Notes under the pieces: model-generated
What the model was told of the DNA's origin: nothing
Seen by the model: the letters and a program-made list of their open reading frames with translations, nothing else
Databases searched by the model: none
Shown here: positions 37,400 to 45,138 of the stretch, piece after piece
Position numbering within the stretch: the first letter of the stretch is position 1
Layout of the letters: the number at the start of each line of letters is the position of its first letter
Position numbers and translations under genes: made by a program
Assembly (NCBI GenBank): GCA_003566995.1
Contig: PXBG01000157.1
Location: 1 to 46,228 of the forward strand
DNA length: 46,228 bases
Direction of reading: 5' to 3'
Source of the DNA: Syntrophobacteraceae bacterium
Lineage (GTDB): Bacteria; Desulfobacterota; Syntrophobacteria; Syntrophobacterales; Syntrophobacteraceae

Positions 37400-37672
37400 C
37401 TACCGCACGGTGTCTCTGAGTTTGTTGCCCGCCTTGAACCGCACCGTCCTGGAAGCGGGAATGGTGATCGCTTCACCCGTGCGGGGATTACGCCCTTCCC
37501 TCTGGGCTCTTTCCGTCACGTCAAAGGTTCCGAAGCCCACGAGGGTGATCTTGTCTCCCGATGAGAGGCTCTCGGTCACGGCGTCCACCAGGCTGTTCAG
37601 AGCCTTTTCCGCCGTGCTTTTGGTGATGCCTGCATCATCGGCCATCTTCGATATGAGTTCGGCTTTAGTCAT
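37400..37672 (-). CDS. hup: HU family DNA-binding protein
   Basis: A 90-residue nucleoid protein: MTKAELISKMADDAGITKS, then VGFGTFDVTERAQREGRNP with TGEAITIP, ending FKAGNKLRDTVR. Length and motifs are exactly those of HU. GGGAGG lies five bases before ATG 37672. It has a long gene-free region upstream, so it is the first gene of its unit. Confidence 0.96.
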   Translation of the reverse strand: MTKAELISKMADDAGITKSTAEKALNSLVDAVTESLSSGDKITLVGFGTFDVTERAQREGRNPRTGEAITIPASRTVRFKAGNKLRDTVR

Positions 37673-38119
37673 GTGAACCTCCCTTTCTCATAAATCATGA
37701 AACTGAACTGTAATGTGTCGATAACCCGCTTGAAATAAAGAAAAATCCGGACCTGTTCCTGATGTTGCTGCCTAGATGTTCCTAGTGTACGTGACAAGAG
37801 AACAAGGGGCCTGCCTGTGAGGAGCATGATCCGGCAGGCAATGCCCACCCTGTCGCTCCGCCTCAGGACGCCCGATGGATTGGCTGTGAACCTCGACTTT
37901 AAAGGCAATTACACCATGGCCGGGGGGCATAGCAAGCACTAATTGGCCTCCATGGCCAAAGACGGGCCAAAATGGTCCTCTCATTCACTCCCTCCTCAAA
38001 GAGATCGTTTTTCAAAAAAAACGGACCATTGCATTGGCTCTTTTTCTCTTTCACCGGGAGCATCGATCCTTCCATTTTAACTTTGACGGGTCAGGGGGCA
38101 TGTGCTAGATGATTTGATC
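37673..38119. other. Gene-free divergent region between HU and M23 peptidase genes
   Basis: About 450 bases with no convincing frame. It contains three stems: GCCTGCC/GGCAGGC (37809-37839, 17-base loop), TTGGCC/GGCCAA (37943-37959, five-base loop) and CGTTTTT/AAAAACG (38006-38023). Both flanking genes need promoters here. A small RNA is possible but nothing matches 6S, SRP or RNase P RNA. Confidence 0.5.
38083..38111 (+). promoter_or_regulatory. Candidate promoter of the M23 peptidase gene
   Basis: TTGACG (38083-38088), 17-base spacer, TAGATG (38106-38111). Transcription would start near 38118, two bases before ATG 38120, giving a leaderless message. Confidence 0.3.
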
Positions 38120-39496
38120 ATGAAACCCGTCAATTCCTACAAGAAAAAGCAACCCAGGACCGTCAAAAAATCCGGAAGCGTTAAAAAAACTGCGGCCGCG
38201 CTCCTTTGCGCCCTCATGTTGACGGGCCTTTTGGGATTGGGATGGCACGTCATTTCATCGTCATCATCGCCATCGCCACCTTCCCCCGGACCTGAGCTCT
38301 CCCGGGAGCCTGCGGCCGAGGCCCTTTTTCCATATCCCGACCAGTTCACCATGCGTTCGCAATATCAGGAACAATTTGTCGTCCATCGCCACGTGATCGA
38401 GCGGGGAGACACCATTCACGGCGTCATGGAAAAATTCGGCCTGCCCATCGCTCTGGTGCACCAATGGCAGAAGGCTTGTGTCAGCCCCTGCAGGCTCAAC
38501 GCGATCCATCCCGGGGATCAGCTGACCGTCCGGGTCCGTGCCGTGGACGGGACCCCCCTGAAGTTCAGGTATTCGCCCGTCAACGGCAATGCCCTCGTCT
38601 TTCGCAGAGCGGGGGACCGATGGAAGTGCCATGAACAGTCCCATGCATCCCACACCATCGTCCTGTCCGCTAACGGAACCATTGTGGGGAATCTCTATGA
38701 TTCCAGCATTCGGGCGGGCATCCCCCCCAGACTGATCATGGAGCTGGCCGACCTCTTCGCCTACGACATCGACTTCAACACGGACCTGAGAGAGGGGGAC
38801 GCCTTCGCCATTCATTTCCGGGAGGAAGTGAAGGATGGAAGGTGTGTGCGCAGGGGCCCCATCCTGGCTGCCAAAATGGTGGTGTCGGGAAAATCCCACA
38901 AGGCCTTTTACCATGAGACCGGGGAAGACAGGGGCAGCTACTTTGACAGCGAAGGGGAGTCCCTTCGCAAGATGTTTCTCAGGGCGCCCCTCAGTTACAG
39001 CCGCATCAGCTCCACCTTCACCCACCGAAGATACCACCCCGTGCTGAAAATCTACCGTCCTCATTATGGCATCGATTACGCCGCCCCCACGGGAACCCCT
39101 GTGAGCGCCATAGGAAGGGGAACGGTCACCTACAAGGGGTGGAAGGGAGGATACGGCAACTTTGTGGAAATTCGCCACAACGACACGTACAAGACCACCT
39201 ATGGCCACCTTTCACGCTATGCCCCGGGTCTGAGCAAGGGCAGCAGGGTGGAACAGGGGGAGGTCATCGGTTATGTGGGGGCGACAGGCCTGGCCACGGG
39301 CCCTCATCTGGACTTCCGGTTTTACAGGAACGGCACGCCCATTGACTTTCTCAAAACCGAATTTCCTCATGCCGAGTCCGTTCCCAAATCCCAGATGGCC
39401 GCTTTTGTCGAGACCAGGGACCAGTACCTCGCTGCCCTGACAGGAGAAGAGGGCCTGCCTGACAGAAGAGTGGTGCAAATAGCTTCCAATGAGTGA
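38120..39496 (+). CDS. M23 family metallopeptidase with OapA/LysM-like domain (MepM-like)
   Basis: A 458-residue cell-wall endopeptidase or activator. The N-terminus is basic, then a membrane anchor near 25-45 and a Ser/Pro-rich linker. A LysM/OapA-like region (HVIERGDTIHGVMEKFGLP) and a middle domain lead to a C-terminal peptidase domain: HYGIDYAAPTGTPVSA with the zinc His and Asp, and ATGPHLDFRFYRNG. The usual HxH is HxD here, so one zinc ligand is changed to Asp. ATG 38120 lacks a ribosome site; a GTG at 38102 with AGGGGG three bases before it is an alternative that would add MLDDLI. It overlaps priA by eight bases. Confidence 0.9.
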   Translation: MKPVNSYKKKQPRTVKKSGSVKKTAAALLCALMLTGLLGLGWHVISSSSSPSPPSPGPELSREPAAEALFPYPDQFTMRSQYQEQFVVHRHVIERGDTIHGVMEKFGLPIALVHQWQKACVSPCRLNAIHPGDQLTVRVRAVDGTPLKFRYSPVNGNALVFRRAGDRWKCHEQSHASHTIVLSANGTIVGNLYDSSIRAGIPPRLIMELADLFAYDIDFNTDLREGDAFAIHFREEVKDGRCVRRGPILAAKMVVSGKSHKAFYHETGEDRGSYFDSEGESLRKMFLRAPLSYSRISSTFTHRRYHPVLKIYRPHYGIDYAAPTGTPVSAIGRGTVTYKGWKGGYGNFVEIRHNDTYKTTYGHLSRYAPGLSKGSRVEQGEVIGYVGATGLATGPHLDFRFYRNGTPIDFLKTEFPHAESVPKSQMAAFVETRDQYLAALTGEEGLPDRRVVQIASNE

Positions 39497-41951
39497 AGAT
39501 GCCTCATTGCTCTGGGCGGAAGTGGCCGTTTTCAGCGCTCTTGAAAAAACCCTGCATTATCTCGTTCCCGAGGAGCTGGCTCCCCTGACGGCAGTGGGCG
39601 CCCGCGTGCTCGTCCCCCTGGGCAGAAGGCAATCCACAGGCCTTGTGCTTCATGTGTCTTCCGACCCGCCCCCCATCCCCAAAGACGTCAAGGCCCGCTT
39701 CATTCATTCCCTGCTGGACCCTTCACCGGTGGTTCCGCGGGAACTCATCGAACTTTGCCGCTGGATATCCAGCTACTACTTCTATCCTCTGGGGGAAGTG
39801 CTTCAGGCATCCCTTCCCTCGGGCCTGACCAATCCTCCCGAACCCTTTTTCCGCCTTCTTTCCTCCCACCATGTCCATGGACTGAGCGGTGTATCCCGGG
39901 AGCTGCTGGACAGCATCGGCCGCAAAAGGGGGGCCGGTTTCAAGGCCCTCCAGAGGCAGTTCCCTTCCCTCAAAAACCTGCGGACCCACCTGAACCGACT
40001 GGAAGCCGAAGGATTCATCGAGCGGGTTCATGTGCATGAGGATTCCCTTCCAGCTCCCAAAATCCTCAAGAGTGTCCGCCTCCTGCGCCGCCCGGAAAAC
40101 ATTCCTTCACGGAGCAAAAACCTGCTGCAGCTCCTGGAGTTTCTGGAGGGGCAGGAGGGCGGCTCCCTGATGAGTGATCTGCGCCGCAGCGTTTCCAACG
40201 CCGATTACTGGATTCGCAAGCTCAAGGATGAAGGCTGCCTGGAAATGGTCACACGGGAAGTTCCCCGCGAAACCTGCGAAACAGACTGCGCACAGGCATT
40301 GTGCCAGGAGAAGGACCTGGAGTTGACCGGTGAGCAGGCGGAAGCGTTGAACCTGCTCCTCCCGGCCATGGATTCCGGGGAGTTCAAGCCTTTTGTCCTC
40401 TTTGGCGTGACGGGAAGCGGAAAAACGGAAGTTTACCTGAGGCTGGCGGAGCACGCCCTGAAGGCAGGAAGAAGCGTTCTGCTCCTGGTTCCCGAAATCG
40501 CCCTGAGCACCCAGTTGGAAGCTCTCTTTCAAAAAAGGTTCGGGGCCCGGCTTGCCGTGTGGCACAGCGGCCTGCCCTCTTCCACGCGATATCACATGTG
40601 GCAGGAGATTCACCAGGGAAAACGGAGAGTCGTCCTGGGAGTGCGGTCGGCGGTCTTCATGCCCCTCAAGAATCCGGGGCTCATCATCGTGGATGAGGAA
40701 CACGATTCCGCCTACAAGCAGGAAGACCGCCTCCGCTACAATGCCCGGGATGTGGCCCTCATGCGCGCCAGTTCCCTGAAGATCCCCATCGTTCTGGGGT
40801 CGGCGACCCCTTCCCTTCAGACCTTTCTTCACGGAACATCCGGGAATTATGGTGCCGTTCAGTTGCGGGAGCGTGTGCTCGAGCGCCCCCTGCCCCGCAT
40901 GGAAACGGTGGACATGCGCCGGGAGAGGGGCAGGCACCGCATCCTTTCCCACCACCTTCAGAAGGCCCTGGTGGAAACGGTGGAAGCGGGAGAGCAGGCT
41001 CTCCTGTTCCTCAACCGCAGGGGTTTCGCCACCTTCCTTCTGTGCAACGCCTGCGGAAACGTGGTGCAGTGCAGCGGCTGCAGTGTCAGCATGACCTACC
41101 ACCAGCAGGCCGCCCGGCTCCTCTGTCATTACTGCGGCGAAAAACGGCCGCTCCCGGAAAAATGCTCCCAGTGCGGCGCCGCGCCCCTCCTTCCCTTCGG
41201 GTTCGGAACGGAGCGGGTGGAAGAAGAACTGCGGCAGATTCTTCCTCACACGGCCACGGTGCGCATGGACCGGGACACGGTCACACACCCCGGCCAGATC
41301 GCCCGGCTCCTGAACCGCATGAGAAGCCAGGAAGCGCAAATTCTTATCGGCACCCAGATGGTGGCCAAAGGGCACGACTTTCCCCACATCACCCTGGTGG
41401 GAGTGGTCAATGCGGACACTTCCCTGCAGCTGGCCGATTTCAGGGCCGGGGAAACGACCGTTCAACTGCTCATCCAGGTGGCAGGGCGCGCGGGAAGAGG
41501 CACGAAACCGGGAAGGGTCATTCTGCAGACCTACAACCCCGCCCATTACACCATGGAGGCCGTCCGCAGCATGGACTACGGGAGCTTTTGCCACACAGAA
41601 CTGGAATCGAGGCAAAGGCTTCAATACCCCCCCTATACCCGGCTGCTCAAGCTCCTTGTCACTTCCCACAAGGAAAAGGCAACGGAAGAAGGAGCCTATC
41701 GCCTGGCCGCCCTGTGCCGGGAAATGGCTCACCGCTTTCGCGGGGAAAACAGGCATGTGGCTGTTCTGGGCCCCTCCCCCGCTCCCCTGGCCAAGCTCAA
41801 AAACCGCTACCGCTGGCACATTTTCCTGAAAGCGTGGACCTCCCGGGACCTTCAAACCTTTACGCAGGCTGTTTTGGAAGAAAGCGGCCGGGACCCCGTG
41901 CTGCGCCGGGTCCAGCTCTCCACGGACAGGGACCCCCTGGTGAGCCTGTGA
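39489..41951 (+). CDS. priA: Primosomal protein N' (replication restart helicase PriA)
   Basis: An 820-residue 3'-5' superfamily 2 helicase. The N-terminal DNA-binding domain spans about the first 110 residues (VLVPLGRRQSTGLVL). Walker A is FGVTGSGKTEVYLRL, Walker B is VDEEHDSAYKQED, and VLGSATPSLQT, FLNRRGFATFLLC and GTQMVAKGHDFPHITLV mark further helicase motifs. The zinc-binding insert is complete, with four CxxC pairs between CNACGNVVQCSGC and CHYCGEKRPLPEKCSQCG. VAGRAGRGTKPGRV is motif VI. ATG 39489 lies inside the end of the M23 gene. Confidence 0.97.
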   Translation: MSEDASLLWAEVAVFSALEKTLHYLVPEELAPLTAVGARVLVPLGRRQSTGLVLHVSSDPPPIPKDVKARFIHSLLDPSPVVPRELIELCRWISSYYFYPLGEVLQASLPSGLTNPPEPFFRLLSSHHVHGLSGVSRELLDSIGRKRGAGFKALQRQFPSLKNLRTHLNRLEAEGFIERVHVHEDSLPAPKILKSVRLLRRPENIPSRSKNLLQLLEFLEGQEGGSLMSDLRRSVSNADYWIRKLKDEGCLEMVTREVPRETCETDCAQALCQEKDLELTGEQAEALNLLLPAMDSGEFKPFVLFGVTGSGKTEVYLRLAEHALKAGRSVLLLVPEIALSTQLEALFQKRFGARLAVWHSGLPSSTRYHMWQEIHQGKRRVVLGVRSAVFMPLKNPGLIIVDEEHDSAYKQEDRLRYNARDVALMRASSLKIPIVLGSATPSLQTFLHGTSGNYGAVQLRERVLERPLPRMETVDMRRERGRHRILSHHLQKALVETVEAGEQALLFLNRRGFATFLLCNACGNVVQCSGCSVSMTYHQQAARLLCHYCGEKRPLPEKCSQCGAAPLLPFGFGTERVEEELRQILPHTATVRMDRDTVTHPGQIARLLNRMRSQEAQILIGTQMVAKGHDFPHITLVGVVNADTSLQLADFRAGETTVQLLIQVAGRAGRGTKPGRVILQTYNPAHYTMEAVRSMDYGSFCHTELESRQRLQYPPYTRLLKLLVTSHKEKATEEGAYRLAALCREMAHRFRGENRHVAVLGPSPAPLAKLKNRYRWHIFLKAWTSRDLQTFTQAVLEESGRDPVLRRVQLSTDRDPLVSL

Positions 41952-41994
41952 AGCCCGTCCTTCAGACAAAAAAATGAAACTCCGGTGAAACCCC

Positions 41995-43608
41995 ATGCCC
42001 CACATTCTCCTCGTTCAGCCCCCCATAGAAGATTTCTACCTCACCGCCAAGCGGACCGTTCCCTACGGGCTGGCCTCCATCGCGGCGTCCCTCATGGAGG
42101 AAGGTTTCACCGTGGAAATCCTGGACGGCCTGGCCACTTCCAAATCCCGGCCCCTTTCCACCCCCGGGGAAATGAACTATTTGGCAGATTATTACGGGAA
42201 AAAGGACCTGTCCCCCTTCGGCCTGTTTCATCAATACAGGCACTATGGCTACAGCTACCAGCACATGGCGGAAAGGGCGGCCCGGTCGGGGGCCCGCATC
42301 ATCGGAATCTCGTCCCTTTTCACGGCTTACAGTGAGTGCGCCCTTCAATGCGCACGGGAAATCAAGAAGAGGCTTCCCAACTCCGTCATCGTTCTGGGGG
42401 GGCACCATCCCACGGAACTGCCCCGTGCGGTCATGGAGTGTCCGGCGGTGGACTACGTTCTGCGGGGGGAAGGTGAGCAGGCCATGCCCCTCCTCGTCAA
42501 AGGGCTGCTCCACGGGACCCCGGTGGATAATGTGCCGGGAATTGTCTTTCGAAAGGAAAAGGGAGAGCTCCAAATATCGCCACCGGCCGTCGTTTTTGAT
42601 TTGGACAAGTGCCCTCTTCCCGCCCATGAACTCCTGAAGGCCAAGCATTACCAAAGAGGGAAAAAGATCAGCCTGACCCTGGTGGGCAGCCGGGGCTGCC
42701 CTTTCGAGTGCTCCTACTGTTCCACCAGCAGGCGGTCGTGGATCACCCATCGCAGGAGGAGTGTTCAGGGGGTTTGTGATGAAGTCGAAAGAGCGTCCGA
42801 ACAGGGAGAGGTGGGCTTCATCGACCTGGAGGATGAAAACATCTCTCTGGACAAGAAATGGTTCATGAGCTTCCTGGCCTTTGTTTCCCGAAGGTTTGAA
42901 AAGGGCGCCGTGGAACTGAGGGCCATGAACGGCCTCTTTCCTTCCGCCCTGGACGAAGAATTGATCGCGGCCATGAAAGAGGCGGGATTCAAAACGCTGA
43001 ACCTGTCTCTGGGAACCACCTGCCGCGAGCAGTTGAAGCGCTTCAGGAGGCGGGATGTGACCCATTCTTTCGACCGCGCGTGCAGCCTCGCCGCAAAATA
43101 CGGACTGGAAGGAGTGGGCTACATTCTCGTGGGCGCTCCCGGCCAGTACGCGGCCGACTCGTTGAAAGACCTTCTTTTTATCGCCGAAAGACCCGTGTTG
43201 GCGGGTGTTTCGGTCTATTACCCCGCGCCGGGAAGCCGGGACTTCGAAACCTGCGGGCGCCTGGGCCTTCTTCCGCAAAACTTCTCTCTCATGCGGTCCA
43301 CGGCGGTGCCCATTTCCCACACCACCACGCGAACGGAGGCCGTCACCCTCCTGAGGCTCGGCCGCATGCTCAATTTCATCAAGTCCCTTGTGAAGCAGGG
43401 ATGGGTGCCGGGCCACTGGGAGGAACTGAAGGCCCTGCATTCCGATCCCGGGGATCGGACGGCCATCGGAGTGCAGCTTCTGGCGGACTTCATGGGGGAC
43501 GGGCGCATTCGAGGCATGATGCCCGGTGGAGAGGTTTACAGCCATCTTCATGATGAGACGCTGGCGGAAGAGTTCAGAAAGGCCCTTGTGGATTGCAGGC
43601 TCAAGTGA
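41995..43608 (+). CDS. B12-binding domain radical SAM protein
   Basis: A 537-residue enzyme. The N-terminal part (MPHILLVQPP, YGLASIAASLMEEGFTVEIL, VIVLGGHHPTEL, VDYVLRGEGEQAMPLL) is a cobalamin-binding fold without the usual DxHxxG histidine motif visible. The radical SAM core carries the cluster motif CPFECSYC (CxxxCxxC) in GSRGCPFECSYCSTSRR near residue 240, then IDLEDENISLDKKWF and LNLSLGTTCREQLKRF. The C-terminal 150 residues are unassigned. Such enzymes methylate or rearrange many substrates; the product is unknown. It starts 43 bases after priA and is probably on its message. A repeat-rich region follows. Confidence 0.9.
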   Translation: MPHILLVQPPIEDFYLTAKRTVPYGLASIAASLMEEGFTVEILDGLATSKSRPLSTPGEMNYLADYYGKKDLSPFGLFHQYRHYGYSYQHMAERAARSGARIIGISSLFTAYSECALQCAREIKKRLPNSVIVLGGHHPTELPRAVMECPAVDYVLRGEGEQAMPLLVKGLLHGTPVDNVPGIVFRKEKGELQISPPAVVFDLDKCPLPAHELLKAKHYQRGKKISLTLVGSRGCPFECSYCSTSRRSWITHRRRSVQGVCDEVERASEQGEVGFIDLEDENISLDKKWFMSFLAFVSRRFEKGAVELRAMNGLFPSALDEELIAAMKEAGFKTLNLSLGTTCREQLKRFRRRDVTHSFDRACSLAAKYGLEGVGYILVGAPGQYAADSLKDLLFIAERPVLAGVSVYYPAPGSRDFETCGRLGLLPQNFSLMRSTAVPISHTTTRTEAVTLLRLGRMLNFIKSLVKQGWVPGHWEELKALHSDPGDRTAIGVQLLADFMGDGRIRGMMPGGEVYSHLHDETLAEEFRKALVDCRLK

Positions 43609-43661
43609 AATGCCACCAGCACCCCCAATGTTGCCGACTTGAGCTTTGTCACCCTGATCAG

Positions 43662-43957
43662 AAGCCCCTTTCACACCAGAAACCCTTTCAGACCAAAATA
43701 ACCCTTTACTTCAGAAGCCTCCTCACCCAGGGAGACCAACGCCAAATCCAGCAAGACAGTACACACCAAAAGCCCTATCAAACCAGAGGCCCCTCACATC
43801 AATAGCCTCCTCACTCAGGGAGACCAACGCCAAATCCAGCAAAGCAGTACCCACCAAAAGCCCTATCAAACCAGAGGTCCCTCGCATCAGAAGCCCCTTC
43901 GCACCAGAAGCCCCTTCGCACCAGAGGTCCTTTCGCACCAGAGGTCCTTTCACGTCA
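43662..43957. repeat. Degenerate tandem repeat array of about 17-base units
   Basis: Units of 16-19 bases resemble AAGCCCCTTCGCACCAG. Two are identical (43891-43907 and 43908-43924); AGGTCCTTTCGCACCAG and a partial unit follow to 43957, and more diverged units (for example 43662-43679) precede. Inside it an 88-base higher-order unit is duplicated (43716-43803 and 43804-43891) with only a few differences. This is a minisatellite made by successive slippage and unequal exchange. Confidence 0.85.
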
Positions 43958-43969
43958 AAATCCTCCTCT

Positions 43970-44052
43970 CGTCATTCCCGCGAAGGCGGGAATCCAGTCT
44001 TTTCTGGCCCTTATGGCTCCACGCCCTCGCAGGGTTGATGGAACAGGGCAAC
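43970..44052. repeat. Dispersed palindromic element, copy 2
   Basis: The first 29 bases (43970-43998) are identical to 36392-36420. A diverged hairpin (CGCCCTCGCAGGG) and GATGGAACAGGGCAAC (ending 44052) match the end of copy 1. The core hairpin pairs ATTCCCGC with GCGGGAAT. Confidence 0.75.
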
Positions 44053-44161
44053 ACACAATCCATTCAATAAACAACATCGCCACCGCCCCTCATCTGCGCA
44101 ACAAAGCCTGAATGCGCACACATCACAACTTTACCGGAAGAGCGGGAACGTGTTTTTTCCC

Positions 44162-44194
44162 TTGAAACAAGCCACCAAACATATTAAATATACT
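44162..44194 (+). promoter_or_regulatory. Promoter of tRNA-Thr
   Basis: TTGAAA (44162-44167), 17-base spacer, TAAATA (44185-44190), overlapping TATACT (44189-44194). The tRNA begins 19-23 bases downstream. Confidence 0.55.
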
Positions 44195-44212
44195 TTTCCA
44201 CAGAGGTTCAGC

Positions 44213-44287
44213 GCTGGCGTAGCTCAATGGCAGAGCAGCTGATTTGTAATCAGCAGGTTGCGGGTTCGACTCCCATCGCCAGCTCCA
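44213..44287 (+). tRNA. tRNA-Thr (anticodon TGT)
   Basis: Acceptor stem GCTGGCG (44213-44219) pairs with CGCCAGC (44277-44283), followed by T and an encoded CCA (44285-44287). D arm GCTCAATGGCAGAGC. Anticodon stem GCTGA/TCAGC with loop TTTGTAA, anticodon TGT at 44245-44247, reading ACA. T arm has GGTTCGACTCC. All arms are intact. A terminator follows directly, so it is a single-tRNA unit. Confidence 0.97.
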
Positions 44288-44295
44288 GGAAAATC

Positions 44296-44329
44296 AAGGA
44301 CTTAGCGGGATTCCCGTTAAGTCCTTTTT
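44296..44329 (+). terminator. Rho-independent terminator of tRNA-Thr
   Basis: AAGGACTTA (44296-44304) and TAAGTCCTT (44318-44326) with an inner CGGG/CCCG extension, then a T-run (five Ts in total). Strong. Confidence 0.88.
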
Positions 44330-44423
44330 GCTTCTGTGTGAGAATCCGTGTGAGACTTTTGCCTAGCCTTGCTTGGAATGGAGGGTTTCAGATAAAGGTG
44401 CCAATGTGGAAGGTGTTTTTATG

Positions 44424-44451
44424 TTGATGAAAGTAACTCCCATGTTACCAT
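44424..44451 (+). promoter_or_regulatory. Candidate promoter of the toxin-antitoxin operon
   Basis: TTGATG (44424-44429), 16-base spacer, TACCAT (44446-44451). The -10 overlaps the palindrome at 44433-44448. Confidence 0.35.
44433..44448. promoter_or_regulatory. Candidate autoregulatory operator of the toxin-antitoxin operon
   Basis: Perfect inverted repeat GTAAC-TCCCAT-GTTAC overlapping the candidate -10 and lying 25 bases before the toxin start. Antitoxins of this class repress their own operons at such palindromes. Confidence 0.45.
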
Positions 44452-44473
44452 AGTGGCCGAGGGAAGCCTGAAC

Positions 44474-44796
44474 ATGCGCGTTTTGGAATATCTTACCGAA
44501 GAGGGCAAAAGCTCCTTTGGAGTGTGGTTCGATCGGCTCAATCCTCAAGCTGCGGCCAAAATTACGACCGCCTTGGTACGATTGCGCTATGGCAATACAT
44601 CCAACGTGAAGAGCCTTGGAGGCGGCGTACAGGAATACAAAATTGACTGGGCGCCGGAATACCGCATTTACTTTGGCTAAGATGGGCAAACGTTGGTTAT
44701 CTTGGTCGGCGGTGGCACAAAAGGCAATCCCAGGATATTCTGGCGGCTAAAGAACGCTGGGCCGATTACAAGCGAAGAAATAAAGGGGAGAAGTAA
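44474..44796 (+). pseudogene. HI1419-type (HigB/RelE superfamily) toxin, broken by a stop and a frameshift
   Basis: The remains of an RNA-degrading toxin of the 'addiction module killer' family. From ATG 44474 (GAGGGA upstream) the frame gives VLEYLTEEGKSSFGVWFDRL, ARLRYGNTSNVKS-like LVRLRYGNTSNVKSLGGG and YKIDWAPEYRIYFG, then TAA at 44678-44680 where the family has Lys (AAA to TAA would be one change). In-frame sequence continues DGQTLVILVGGGTK. At the A-run 44719-44722 the frame is lost by one base; the rest (RQSQDILAAKERWADYKRR) is read in the next frame to TAA 44794-44796, overlapping the antitoxin start. Two separate lesions make inactivity likely. A sequencing error could explain the A-run but not the stop. 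Confidence 0.85.
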
Positions 44797-45110
44797 TGCC
44801 ACTAACGCGAGAATTTAAAGATACCGTAATGTCTCGCGTGCAACGAGACCCTGAATTTCGAACCGAGTTGATCGTGGAAGCGACCAATGCCTTTCTTGAC
44901 GATGATGTTGAAACCGGCAAGGCGCTTTTGCGTGACTACCTGAACGCGACCGAACTCTTGCCGCAAATCGCGAAAGAGTTGGGTCTTAACGAAAAAAGCA
45001 TTCGCAGAATGCTGGGTCCATCAGGCAACCCGACCATCAAAAATTTCGCCCGTCTTCTGAAAGCCTGCAGCAAAGCTGAGCATGTCAAATTGGAAGTCTG
45101 TTCTCACTGA
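44796..45110 (+). CDS. HI1420-type (HigA-like) addiction module antitoxin
   Basis: A 104-residue DNA-binding antidote of the downstream HI1420 family. It has the family N-terminus (LTREFKDTVMSRVQRDPEFR), the middle LLRDYLNATELLPQIAKELG and a helix-turn-helix with LNEKSIRRMLGPSGNPTIKN. GGGGAG lies five bases before ATG 44796, which overlaps the broken toxin's final stop. The gene is intact while its toxin is not. It probably still binds the operator at 44433. Confidence 0.93.
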   Translation: MPLTREFKDTVMSRVQRDPEFRTELIVEATNAFLDDDVETGKALLRDYLNATELLPQIAKELGLNEKSIRRMLGPSGNPTIKNFARLLKACSKAEHVKLEVCSH

Positions 45111-45138
45111 AATCGATAAATAACAGGGAGAGTTGATC

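Larger units (their letters stand above)
43609..44212. other. Gene-free, repeat-rich stretch before tRNA-Thr
   Basis: Six hundred bases without a credible gene. In order: a short lead, the tandem array (43662-43957), the dispersed palindromic element (43970-44052), an unmarked stretch and the tRNA promoter. Open frames over the array merely read the repeats. Confidence 0.7.

Noticed and set aside
40107-42005. A 632-codon minus-strand frame over priA
   Set aside because: PriA motifs and the zinc insert fully explain the plus strand. The antisense chain shows no domain.
41962-43674. A 570-codon minus-strand frame over the radical SAM gene
   Set aside because: The plus strand has the CxxxCxxC motif and a conventional start; the reverse frame is a codon-bias shadow.
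43593-43953. Short coding frames over the repeat array (both strands)
   Set aside because: They only translate the DNA repeats, lack ribosome sites, and units of 16-19 bases do not keep a reading frame.
43662-43957. CRISPR array
   Set aside because: Units are 16-19 bases, adjoin without unique spacers, and diverge gradually; no cas gene is near. It is a minisatellite.
44474-44796. Programmed frameshifting in the toxin gene
   Set aside because: The A-run could slip, but an in-frame TAA lies about 40 bases before it, so a shift there cannot rescue the protein.
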